Source: Planctomycetota bacterium
GTDB lineage: Bacteria; Planctomycetota; JAJSAM01
Length of the DNA: 64,000 bases
Direction: 5' to 3'
NCBI GenBank assembly: GCA_024274785.1
Contig: JAJSAM010000004.1
Coordinates: 1 to 64,000, forward strand
A program made the translations under genes and the position numbers. Shown in pieces: positions 25,420-33,115 of this stretch. Under the pieces are notes generated by a model. It had not been told where the DNA came from. It saw nothing but the letters and a program-made list of their open reading frames with translations, and did not search any database. The number at the start of each line of letters is the position of its first letter. Positions within the stretch are counted from its first letter, which is position 1.

Positions 25420-28400
25420 ATGGCGCTCACTGGTGACCTGAGAAACATCGGGCTGTCGGACCTATTCCAGACCCTCCATCAGAACCGGGCCACCGGTGTT
25501 CTGGAGGTCGTCAGTGGATCGTCTCGGAAGAGCCTGCTCTTTACCTCGGCCGGAGTCACCCTCAAGTCCCGGCGCGCTCTGTCCGGCGCTCGCATGGGAA
25601 AGCGCCTGATCGGCCTGAGGAAGGTCACCGCGGAGGACATCCAGGATGCCCTGGCCGAGCAGGAGGAGGACGGCGGGCTGATCGGCGAGCTGCTGGTGTC
25701 CAGGGGCTGCTGCACCGAGGACGATATCCAGGAGGTCATCCGGTATCACATCGAGGAAGACCTCTTCGAACTCTTCTCGTGGACCCAGGGCACGTTCTCC
25801 TTCCATGAAGGCAGCGAGCCGAGTCAGGAGGAACTCTCCGGACCATACGCAGCGGTTTCGATCGACCCCGCGCAAGCCATCTTTGATGCGGCACGGAGGA
25901 TCGACGAGTGCCAGCGGGCGTGGGATCAGCTCCCCCACCGCTCTCAGATTCTCACCCGCACGAACAGTGCGCTCGATTCCCTCGACCAGAGCGAGTGGAA
26001 CAGCAACGCCTGCGAAATCTACGCCCGACTCGACGACTCGCGAACCATCGACGAGATCCTGGACGACCTTTTCATCGCGGAATACGAAGCAATCCCCACG
26101 CTCGTCGAGTTGCAGAATCACGGCCTGGCTCGCAAGCGGACCGTGAGTGAGCTGGCATCAAGCGCCTCCGTCCTGTCCGTTCGCGAGGAGTACTCCCGCG
26201 CCCTGTTGTGCCTGAAGGCAGCTCTCATCGATCGGCCGGACGATCTGGAACTTCTGGACAGTCTTTGCGCCATCTACGAAAGCATGGGCGACACGTCCGA
26301 GGCAGCCGGCGTGCTGAAGCACATGGCTCAACTGAGCTACGGCGCGAGAGATTTCGAAGCGGCTGCCGATCTCCTGACCCGGGCCTCCAGGTACTCTCCG
26401 GGTTCCGCAGATATCCATGAACAACTCGCCATGGTTCTCTCCCAGGGGGGTGATCCGGCCGGAGCGATGGCCGCCTACATCTCCGCCAGCGAGATCATGA
26501 TCGGGCAGAAGGACTTCAGGGCGGCCATCGACATCTGCACACTCGGCCTCCAACTGGATCCGAACAACATCCGCCTGCGGTACAACCTGGCGAATTCCTG
26601 CATCGGTGCCGGCGACACCCAGGCTGCCGTCGAGCAGCTCATTGAACTCGTTCCCGCCGTCGAAGCCGAAGGTTCCCGCCGGCGGATCGAGGACATCTAC
26701 CGCCGCATCCTCCAACTCGACTCCTCGAGGCGGGAGTACCTGGCCCGCCTGGAACGAGTCACGCTGGAGGGCATCCGCAAGAGAAAGCGGATCAAGGTCA
26801 TGGCCGTACTCGGATCCTCCATCCTGGTCCTCGCCGCGCTGGCCGTAGTGGCCATGCCAGGCGGCCCCGACTGCAACGATCTGGTGGAGCAGGCCAACGC
26901 CATGTTGGATGCCGGAGACCTGCGGGGCGCGGACCGGCTCGCCAACCAGGTCATCGATGAGGATCCGGAATCGGACGCAGCGATACTGGCCCGGAACATC
27001 CTCGAGATGGCGGCCCGCAGAAAACAGTCCGCCAGCGGCCCGGAAAAGACGGCGAAGCTCGAACTGGATGGAACGTTGAAGCTTCTCTTCGACACCGCCG
27101 AGTTGCGCTTTGCCGACGGAATCTACGACCAGGGAGTGGGCAAACTCGTCGAGGCGGTCAGCTTCCTCCAGACAGAGGACACCAGGCGCAACCTCGAGCT
27201 CATCGGAAAGCGTGACTCCAAGGCCATACTGTCCGCCTACCGGAAGCAGACCACCGACATGCTGGCAACCTACGTCGAAGGTCTGAAGCAATTGACCCAC
27301 AAGGCCGAGGGGGAGTTCTCCGAGCTCAAGGACGAAAAGCTCGCCACCGGAGAGATCTCCGAGGTGGAGATTGCACTGGAGAAAGCGGAACGTCTGCTCA
27401 ACGAGACGGATCCGACCATGCACGAGCGCATCGTAGGCCAGGCCGAGATGGCCGAATCCGCCATCAGCAATGGGAAGGCGGAGGAGAGCAAGGCTCTGCA
27501 GGACGTAATAGACAGGCTTCGGCGCCTCAATGCGGAGATCACGGGACGCTATCACACTCTCCGGGCCAGCGTCCTCAGGCACAACCTCTATGAGTCATTC
27601 GCGCTCGTCACCCAGACGGCCAACGACCTGAAGAACCAGGGGCGGCTGAAGGAGGCCAGAGAAGTCTGTGCCCACTACCTGGCGGAGTGTGACAACCTCC
27701 GCCGCGAGAGGCCGGCCGGATACTACGCACCGGTGGCCGAACTGCTTCTTGGTGACAGCGGCCGAAACCTCGACGGCAAGATGGCCGCCGAGATGGAACG
27801 TATCGACCGGGTCCTCGGAGACATCGAGCTGGCCGAGCGCTCCATCCGTGAGGGAAGACACGCCCAGGCAAACGCCCTGCTGCGATCGCTCATTCGCGAC
27901 AACTTCCGAATCGACTTCAGAAGGCTCATTCGGCTCGCCCTCTGGGTCCGCACCAGCCCCACCGGCGCCGAGGTCACGATGTCGTGGGACGGACGGCAGG
28001 ACGTTTCGCTCGGCAGGACGACCGAGGAGGGGATTCTCGTCCGCTATCCTCCTCACGGTACAACCGTCATCACCATACAGAAGGAGACCTTCAAGCCGGT
28101 CACGCTCACCATCAGGGACTTCGAAGACGATCAGGCCGCCGCCCCGATCATTCGCCTGGAGAAGGACTTCTTCTGGAAAGCAGAAGGCGTCGGCCCCCAG
28201 CAGGCCCGCCCGCTGCTCCTCGAGAATTCAGTTCTCCTCGCCGGACGAGATGGACACGTCCGGACCCTGGATCTCCAGACCGGCAAGCCGGGAATGGACC
28301 ACGATCACGGCCTTCTCAGCGGATTTGCCGCAGCCCCGCTCCGGCTCGGTGACGTCGTCTGGCTCCCTTGTCTCGACCAACGGATTCTCGCGTTCGACCT

Positions 28401-29124
28401 GAGGACCAGGCGGGTCCTTCACAACTTCGAGTTCGGCGCAAGACTCCGGACCTCGCCGATCAAGTCCGCTGGAAACGTCGTCGTGGTCGATGAACTCGGG
28501 ATGATGCGAGCCTTCGAGGGCGCCAGCGAATCCTGGAGCCGCCAGTTGAATGGGCGGGTTCTGTCGGATCCCGTCGCCTCCGACCAGGCCATCTATGTAG
28601 CCACGACCAGCGGAAAGATCTACGCGCTCACCCCGCAGTCGGGAGCCATTTCATGGTCCACGAACATCGGTATGCCCGTTCACTCCCCGGTCATCCTCGA
28701 TCCGACCGGCCGCCCCATCGTGGCCACCGATTCCGGGACCGTTCACCTTCTTGATCCAGGCAGCGGGAAGGAACTCTGGTCCACCCGGCTCGACAACGCC
28801 GCCCGTGGCAGGCCTGCGATCTTCGACGGTCATGTCTGGGTCTGCACTCTCTCCGGCGGGATCTATGCGCTTGCGCTCGGCGACGGCGCCATCACCAGGC
28901 GACTCTCCTCCCGGCACGGCATTTCGATCGAGCGGGGACCGGTGTTCGATGAAGACCGGTTCTACATCGTCGATTCCCACGGAAAACTGGCCAGCCTGGA
29001 CCTGGACGGAACACTGTTCTGGCGTGTCGACCTCGAAACCGCGTCGGCCACCCCTCCCGTGATCCGTGGAAACCGGGTGTTCGTCGCCACTTCGGAGGGT
29101 GCGGTCTACTGCTTCGAGCGATAG
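25420..29124 (+). CDS. Giant membrane protein: DUF4388 - TPR - TM - coiled coil - PEGA - beta-propeller
   Basis: The 1234-residue protein starts MALTGDLRNIGLSDLFQTLH, the usual opening of DUF4388 (PATAN) domains; GGAGAGGAA precedes this ATG, and the track start 12 codons earlier is rejected. Order: DUF4388 and associated helices (1-245), TPR repeats (about 250-440), one membrane helix (about 460-480, after RKRKRIK), a long coiled-coil/TPR region (490-830), a PEGA-like beta domain (WVRTSPTGAEVTM) and a PQQ-like beta-propeller to the C terminus (repeats such as GKIYALTPQSGAISW). The N-terminal half should be cytoplasmic and the propeller periplasmic, suggesting signalling or scaffolding across the membrane. 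Its 3' end overlaps the PEP-CTERM gene by 19 bases, tail to tail. Confidence 0.8.
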   Translation: MALTGDLRNIGLSDLFQTLHQNRATGVLEVVSGSSRKSLLFTSAGVTLKSRRALSGARMGKRLIGLRKVTAEDIQDALAEQEEDGGLIGELLVSRGCCTEDDIQEVIRYHIEEDLFELFSWTQGTFSFHEGSEPSQEELSGPYAAVSIDPAQAIFDAARRIDECQRAWDQLPHRSQILTRTNSALDSLDQSEWNSNACEIYARLDDSRTIDEILDDLFIAEYEAIPTLVELQNHGLARKRTVSELASSASVLSVREEYSRALLCLKAALIDRPDDLELLDSLCAIYESMGDTSEAAGVLKHMAQLSYGARDFEAAADLLTRASRYSPGSADIHEQLAMVLSQGGDPAGAMAAYISASEIMIGQKDFRAAIDICTLGLQLDPNNIRLRYNLANSCIGAGDTQAAVEQLIELVPAVEAEGSRRRIEDIYRRILQLDSSRREYLARLERVTLEGIRKRKRIKVMAVLGSSILVLAALAVVAMPGGPDCNDLVEQANAMLDAGDLRGADRLANQVIDEDPESDAAILARNILEMAARRKQSASGPEKTAKLELDGTLKLLFDTAELRFADGIYDQGVGKLVEAVSFLQTEDTRRNLELIGKRDSKAILSAYRKQTTDMLATYVEGLKQLTHKAEGEFSELKDEKLATGEISEVEIALEKAERLLNETDPTMHERIVGQAEMAESAISNGKAEESKALQDVIDRLRRLNAEITGRYHTLRASVLRHNLYESFALVTQTANDLKNQGRLKEAREVCAHYLAECDNLRRERPAGYYAPVAELLLGDSGRNLDGKMAAEMERIDRVLGDIELAERSIREGRHAQANALLRSLIRDNFRIDFRRLIRLALWVRTSPTGAEVTMSWDGRQDVSLGRTTEEGILVRYPPHGTTVITIQKETFKPVTLTIRDFEDDQAAAPIIRLEKDFFWKAEGVGPQQARPLLLENSVLLAGRDGHVRTLDLQTGKPGMDHDHGLLSGFAAAPLRLGDVVWLPCLDQRILAFDLRTRRVLHNFEFGARLRTSPIKSAGNVVVVDELGMMRAFEGASESWSRQLNGRVLSDPVASDQAIYVATTSGKIYALTPQSGAISWSTNIGMPVHSPVILDPTGRPIVATDSGTVHLLDPGSGKELWSTRLDNAARGRPAIFDGHVWVCTLSGGIYALALGDGAITRRLSSRHGISIERGPVFDEDRFYIVDSHGKLASLDLDGTLFWRVDLETASATPPVIRGNRVFVATSEGAVYCFER

Positions 29125-29762
29125 CGTCCGGCGTATCGAAAAACCGCCAGGAGACCGCTGAACAGCAGAAAGAGAGGCGCAGACTCCGGGATCGGCACCA
29201 CCACCGCACGCAGATTCGCAAGGCCGGGAGACGGACTCGCGTCCACGAAGAAATCCCTCTCGTTCCAATCCGTGTCGACGCCCGCAAACCTTCTCGCCAG
29301 GCTGGAGCCGGCCGGAGCATCGGCGGCCGGCATCCCCTCCCCCGCAAACACCTGAAAACCCTCGAAAACCCCATACCCCAGTGCATCGATCACCGTCTCC
29401 CCGAGCATGAGACGAATGGAGTCCGGACCGTTCTGGAAGTCGAGATTCTCGAACCCGAAGTCCGCATTGAGCACGCTCGTGAACCCCGAAGAATCGAGAT
29501 CGGCCAGCACCAGGTACCCATCCATCGGGAAGGCGATGCCGTCGAGCAACAGGGAGTGGGTGATACTCCCGCCGGTACCGTTCACTCCCTCGAGCGAGTA
29601 ACCCGCGAGGGACATGTTCCCCGGCCCGGTCAACTCGACGAAGACCCTCCCCTGATCCGTCCCTCTTGCATCGTAGAAGACCTCCGAGATGAGCAACGGG
29701 CCTCCGAAGACTTCTTCGGCGACGAAGCCAACAAACAGAAACAGAACATAGATGCGAACCAT
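29106..29762 (-). CDS. PEP-CTERM-sorted protein with lamin-tail-like domain
   Basis: The 218-residue protein has a signal peptide (cleavage near FGG), then a domain opening LLISEVFYDARGTDQGRVFV, characteristic of bacterial lamin-tail (LTD) domains. The C terminus (residues 192-218) has PESAPLFLLFSGLLAVF followed by RYAGRYRSKQ: the Pro-Glu-Pro-like box, hydrophobic helix and basic tail of PEP-CTERM proteins, here with PES in place of PEP. Such proteins are cleaved by an exosortase and usually go with exopolysaccharide. No exosortase is in the window. GAGGAGG precedes the ATG. The gene converges on the large propeller gene. Confidence 0.82.
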   Translation of the reverse strand: MVRIYVLFLFVGFVAEEVFGGPLLISEVFYDARGTDQGRVFVELTGPGNMSLAGYSLEGVNGTGGSITHSLLLDGIAFPMDGYLVLADLDSSGFTSVLNADFGFENLDFQNGPDSIRLMLGETVIDALGYGVFEGFQVFAGEGMPAADAPAGSSLARRFAGVDTDWNERDFFVDASPSPGLANLRAVVVPIPESAPLFLLFSGLLAVFRYAGRYRSKQ

Positions 29763-29830
29763 GGCAACCTCCTCGGGGACCAGCCCCGGAGAGAAGTCGC
29801 ACTGGAGAGGGCCCGGGCGCGGAATTCCGG

Positions 29831-29852
29831 AAAAACCTCGCTGAGGAGGTTT
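29831..29852 (-). terminator. Probable intrinsic terminator after pcm
   Basis: On the minus strand AAACCTC-CTCAGC-GAGGTTT is followed by two more Ts and then CC. It lies about 50 bases past the pcm stop and before the PEP-CTERM gene's start. The T-tract is short, so termination may be partial. Confidence 0.5.
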
Positions 29853-29898
29853 CCTCGGGGCCTCCCCCGGGCCCCGGAAGCAGCGGCCACGAAAGCAG

Positions 29899-30636
29899 TC
29901 AGTCCCGGTCGCGGATCATCGGTCCGAATCGGACCGGCTTCACCGTCTCGGAGCTGACGGTCCCGTCCCCGCTCTTGCGGATCAACGTGAGGTCCTGATT
30001 GGCGGGCCACTTTCCGAGCGGGACCAGCATCCGGCCCCCGGGCGCCAATTGGCGAATGAGTTCCTCCGGCGGTTCAGGGGGCGCCGCGCTGAGGATGATC
30101 GCATCGTACGGAGCATGCTCCGGCCAACCGAGGTATCCGTTGCCGCACCGCACCCAGACGTTTCCGCAACAGAGTTCGAGAAGTCGCCTCCGCGCCGCGT
30201 CGGCGAGGGGCTCGAGAATCTCGATCGTGTAGACCTCTCTCGCTATCTTCGAAAGGACCGCGGCGTGGTATCCGGAACCGGTGCCGATCTCAAGGACGCG
30301 CTCGTCCCCCTTCAGTTCCAGCAATTCGGACATGACCGCAACCAGGTAGGGGTCGGTGATGTTCTGGCCTGATCCGATCGGCAGCGCCTTCAGCTCGTAC
30401 GCGGCGTAGGTCGAAAGGCGGGGTACGAAACGGTGCCTCTCCACCGCCCCGAGCGCGGCCAGCACCGCCTCGTCCCGCACGCCTCTGGCGCGGACCTGCG
30501 ATACCATCTCCCGCCGCCGGGCCGCATAGTCGACTGCGGGCACCGTCAGGCCGTTCTTCCCCGGGTCGTCTTCCCGACACGCGGGGATCGGAAGCACCGC
30601 CAATAGGAGCAGCGCTGCCACCGCGGCCCACCTCAA
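29899..30636 (-). CDS. pcm: Protein-L-isoaspartate O-methyltransferase with lipoprotein signal
   Basis: The 245-residue protein is a PIMT: RHRFVPRL, IGSGQNITDPYLVA and the SAM-binding motif VLEIGTGSGYHAAVL (114 onward) are all present; the usual QTISQP is QNITDP. Unlike ordinary Pcm it begins with a 19-residue hydrophobic leader and lipobox IPAC (Cys20), so it should be exported and lipid-anchored. The family repairs isoaspartyl residues using SAM, a cytosolic cofactor, which makes an exported form puzzling. The ATG overlaps the dtd stop by 4 bases. Without the leader it would be a normal-sized Pcm. Confidence 0.88.
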   Translation of the reverse strand: MRWAAVAALLLLAVLPIPACREDDPGKNGLTVPAVDYAARRREMVSQVRARGVRDEAVLAALGAVERHRFVPRLSTYAAYELKALPIGSGQNITDPYLVAVMSELLELKGDERVLEIGTGSGYHAAVLSKIAREVYTIEILEPLADAARRRLLELCCGNVWVRCGNGYLGWPEHAPYDAIILSAAPPEPPEELIRQLAPGGRMLVPLGKWPANQDLTLIRKSGDGTVSSETVKPVRFGPMIRDRD

Positions 30637-31088
30637 ATCACATCCTCCCGGCCAGTCGAGAGCAGCACGGTCACCGGCCCGTCGTTCGTACTGACCACCT
30701 GCATGGTAGCGCCGAATTCGCCGGTCTCAACCGGGATCCCTCGATCCCGGAGCGCGGCGACGAACTCGAGATAGCGCGGTTTTGCCGTTTCCGGCGGCGC
30801 GGCCCGGGCCAGAGACGGCCTCCTCCCCTTGCGTGCATCGGCCAGCAAAGTGAACTGCGAGACGACCAGCACGGCCCCCCCCACCTCGGTAACCGACCGG
30901 TCAAGCGGACGATGATCGTCGCGAAAAACCCGCAGCCCGGCGACTTTCCGCGCCAGGAGGTCGACCTCGGCCGGACCGTCTTCGGTCGCAACGCCGAGCA
31001 GGACGAGCAGCCCCCTGTCGATCTCGCCAATGGTCCGACCTCCGACCTGAACGGCGGCGCCGCTGACTCTCATGACCACCGCCCGCAC
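30633..31088 (-). CDS. dtd: D-aminoacyl-tRNA deacylase
   Basis: The 151-residue protein matches Dtd: MRAVVMRVSGAAV at the N terminus, SQFTLLAD (from 77) and NDGPVT (135-140) with the Gly-cisPro pair that excludes L-amino acids. It removes D-amino acids and misplaced glycine from tRNAs in the cytoplasm. The GTG start shares one base with the upstream TAG (TAGTG). It is co-transcribed with pcm, so two quality-control enzymes sit together. Confidence 0.94.
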   Translation of the reverse strand: MRAVVMRVSGAAVQVGGRTIGEIDRGLLVLLGVATEDGPAEVDLLARKVAGLRVFRDDHRPLDRSVTEVGGAVLVVSQFTLLADARKGRRPSLARAAPPETAKPRYLEFVAALRDRGIPVETGEFGATMQVVSTNDGPVTVLLSTGREDVI

Positions 31089-31513
31089 TAGGGAAAAGCC
31101 CCACCCAGAGCGTCCCGCGCCGCCCGGAGATTCGCAACCGCCAGAGAAAGACTATCCTCGCAAAGCCCGGGCAGGAACAGGCGAAGCCCCAGGTTCAGGT
31201 AAACCTCTCCGTCACCGAGTTGTTCGTCCCGAGCCATGGACACGCAGGCATCATATCGGGCTGTCACGGCCAGAACCTCCTCGATGTGTTCGCGAAAAAA
31301 CTCATCGTCCACCACCAGCACGAGGGAGAGAGAGACATATCCCCCACCGGTGGGAGCCACCACGAGGAAGACGGACTCACCGTCCTGCGGCGACGACATC
31401 ACGGCCTGAAATCCGCCCTCACGCCCGGACTCCCTGACTTCGAACCCGAGTTCGGCCCCGAGATGCCGGACCTGTGCTCGCGCGGATGCATTCTCGAGAT
31501 CTTCAATGGACAT
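31088..31513 (-). CDS. Small cytoplasmic protein of unknown function
   Basis: The 141-residue protein runs MSIEDLENASARAQVRHLGA with a core of alternating strands and helices (SVFLVVAPTGGGYVSLSLVL, FFREHIEEVLAVTARYDACV). This faintly recalls the YbjN/secretion-chaperone fold, but no family call is safe. The ATG at 31513 gives a sensible N terminus; the track ORF runs back into the divergent gene's leader. Its stop abuts the dtd GTG, so it heads a three-gene operon with dtd and pcm. Its leader overlaps that of the divergent TPR gene. Confidence 0.65.
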   Translation of the reverse strand: MSIEDLENASARAQVRHLGAELGFEVRESGREGGFQAVMSSPQDGESVFLVVAPTGGGYVSLSLVLVVDDEFFREHIEEVLAVTARYDACVSMARDEQLGDGEVYLNLGLRLFLPGLCEDSLSLAVANLRAARDALGGAFP

Positions 31514-31602
31514 CCCCGGCAGTATAGCAGCGGGATCGCCGACGGGGGGGGAAGAGAGCGGGCCTGGCAGCCGCGCTCCCGCCACGCGGCCGGCGGACAA
31601 CC

Positions 31603-31630
31603 TTGACCCCATCCGGTCCGCAGGTACCTT
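31603..31630 (+). promoter_or_regulatory. Candidate sigma70-type promoter of the small TPR gene
   Basis: TTGACC (31603-31608) and TACCTT (31625-31630) are separated by 16 bases, and the ATG follows 10 bases after the -10. Transcription would start within a few bases of the start codon, and no ribosome-binding site is present. Confidence 0.4.
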
Positions 31631-31640
31631 GGTGCGTGCC

Positions 31641-32027
31641 ATGAAATGGGATCCACACATCCACGCCCCCGGAGTCGACTCCTTCGAGTTCGCCGCGATG
31701 ACGCCGATCTACGAGCAGGCCCTGATCCGCGATCCCGACGACATCGGCACCATCTCCTGGCTCGCTCACGCCTATACCCGAATCGGACGGATCAGCGACG
31801 GCCTCGAACTCGACATCCGGCTGACCACCCTCCTGCCCGACGACCCCACGGTCAGGTACAACCTCGGATGCAGCTACGCCATGCTCGGACGGATCGAGGA
31901 CGCCCTCGCCGCGCTCGAGGAGGCGATCGACCTCGGCTACCGGGACGCCGGGCTCATGCGCGAGGACGAGGATCTCGCGAGTTTGCGATCGGACTCGCGC
32001 TTCCGGATGCTGCTTGAACGTATCTAG
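31641..32027 (+). CDS. Small TPR protein
   Basis: The 128-residue protein begins MKWDPHIHAPGVDSFEFAAM and contains two to three TPR-like helix pairs: EQALIRDPDDIGTISWLAHAY, then VRYNLGCSYAMLGRIEDALA and a third partial repeat ending in DEDLASLRSDSRF. It is soluble and has no signal. The track start upstream lies in the divergent gene. No ribosome-binding site is visible, but a promoter-like element abuts the ATG. Its TAG and a minus-strand TAG share a CTAG. It is probably an adaptor; the partner is unknown. Confidence 0.75.
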   Translation: MKWDPHIHAPGVDSFEFAAMTPIYEQALIRDPDDIGTISWLAHAYTRIGRISDGLELDIRLTTLLPDDPTVRYNLGCSYAMLGRIEDALAALEEAIDLGYRDAGLMREDEDLASLRSDSRFRMLLERI

Positions 32028-32251
32028 GGACCGTCGGGAGAACGCGTCCCCCGCAAACCATCCCGTCCGCCCGATGGCCTGCCAGGGGCCCGCGCAAGAA
32101 GAACTTCGGAATCGGGGGCTGCTGCATCCCGCGGCGCCTTATTGCCCGTCGGCTGAATCCGGCAGGGTGCACATGCACACTCCCCGCACCTTGCTGGATC
32201 GGACCAGGCGATGCTCTCGGTGCACCGGTCGCACTTGTCTTCCGACGAGCC
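32024..32251 (-). other. Cysteine-rich in-frame extension after the HEAT lipoprotein stop
   Basis: Reading past the TAG at 32252-32254 in the same frame gives 75 codons to the next TAG, including CDRC and CGECACAPC, six cysteines in zinc-ribbon-like spacing. There is no ATG, GTG or TTG at its beginning, so it is not an independent gene. It may be chance, a decayed tail or a readthrough extension. Otherwise this 224-base gap holds nothing I recognise. Confidence 0.25.
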
Positions 32252-32830
32252 CTAACGATCGTCGTGCGAGACTCGATCCGCCCAGGCTTCCCACTTCAAC
32301 GCCGCTTTGCGCCGCAGCTCCGGGGGATCGTCGTGCCGGTACCCGAAATTGAGCCCGGTCAGGAGCGACAGGGCCTCATGGGCCTTGTAGCGGTTCTTGA
32401 TGTCCGTGTCGGAGAGTCCGGCCACCAGCACAAGGTAGCCTTCCCGGTCCCCCATGTTCCCGAGAGCCGTGGCCGCTTCGTAGCGGACCACATCCCGCTC
32501 GTCCTCCAGCGCGTTCCTCAGTGCGGGAATCGTCCTCCGGTCGCCCATCAGGCCGAGGATATAGGCACTGGAACCCCGCACGCGCACGTGCTCGCTCTCG
32601 AGGCCTTCGAGCAGGAACGGAACCGCGGGCTCACCGACATAAGCCAGCCGGATCATGTTCTGATAGAGCTGGCTTTCCGTCTGATACGCCAGCGCCGCCA
32701 TGCGGTCTTCGATCTCCTGCCTGAGGAAGGTCGTCGGCTCCGGATACTCGCTGACGTCCACCGAGTTCTTATCGTTCTGGCAGCCGGCGAAAACCAGCAG
32801 GACAAGACTGGCGAACAGGGCACGATTCAT
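32252..32830 (-). CDS. HEAT-repeat lipoprotein
   Basis: The 192-residue protein has a lipoprotein leader (lipobox FAGC, Cys17) and then HEAT/PBS-lyase-like repeats: YVGEPAVPFLLEGLESEHVR, SSAYILGLMGDRRTIPALRN and YEAATALGNMGDREGYLVLV. It should be anchored in the envelope and act by protein contacts. GGGAG precedes the ATG. It lies just downstream of the BatA-like gene and is probably in its transcript. The stop is TAG; the frame stays open for a further 75 codons. Confidence 0.85.
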   Translation of the reverse strand: MNRALFASLVLLVFAGCQNDKNSVDVSEYPEPTTFLRQEIEDRMAALAYQTESQLYQNMIRLAYVGEPAVPFLLEGLESEHVRVRGSSAYILGLMGDRRTIPALRNALEDERDVVRYEAATALGNMGDREGYLVLVAGLSDTDIKNRYKAHEALSLLTGLNFGYRHDDPPELRRKAALKWEAWADRVSHDDR

Positions 32831-32860
32831 GATGACACTCCCGGGTTGGTTCCGAGCTAT

Positions 32861-33115
32861 TCATCGGCGCGCGACCCGTCCGCGCTTGAATCGCCCCCCG
32901 CCTCCGGTAACCAGCAGCAGCCGATCCAGGACGAGCAGCAGCAGGCCCACGGCCCCGACGTACGGACCGAGCAGGACAATTCCGCTCCGCACCGGAGCCT
33001 CGGGTGAAAGCGACGCCAGACGGGCCACACCCCGGGGATCCGGCCCGGTCTCCCCGAACTCCGACGCAAACGGAATCGAGACGCCACACACCCCGGACCT
33101 GCCCGCCAGGTCGAT
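32861..33115 (-). pseudogene. Detached C terminus of the BatA-like protein (membrane anchor), beyond an in-frame TAG
   Basis: Continuing the von Willebrand protein frame past the TAG at 33116-33118 gives IDLAGRSGVCGVSIPFASEF, then a hydrophobic helix (YVGAVGLLLLVLDRLLLV) and a basic end (FKRGRVARR) before TGA. A C-terminal membrane helix with a positive tail is the normal end of this family. The stop looks like TAC/TAT to TAG. The track lists part of it as a separate 76-residue ORF starting at a GTG. Confidence 0.75.
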
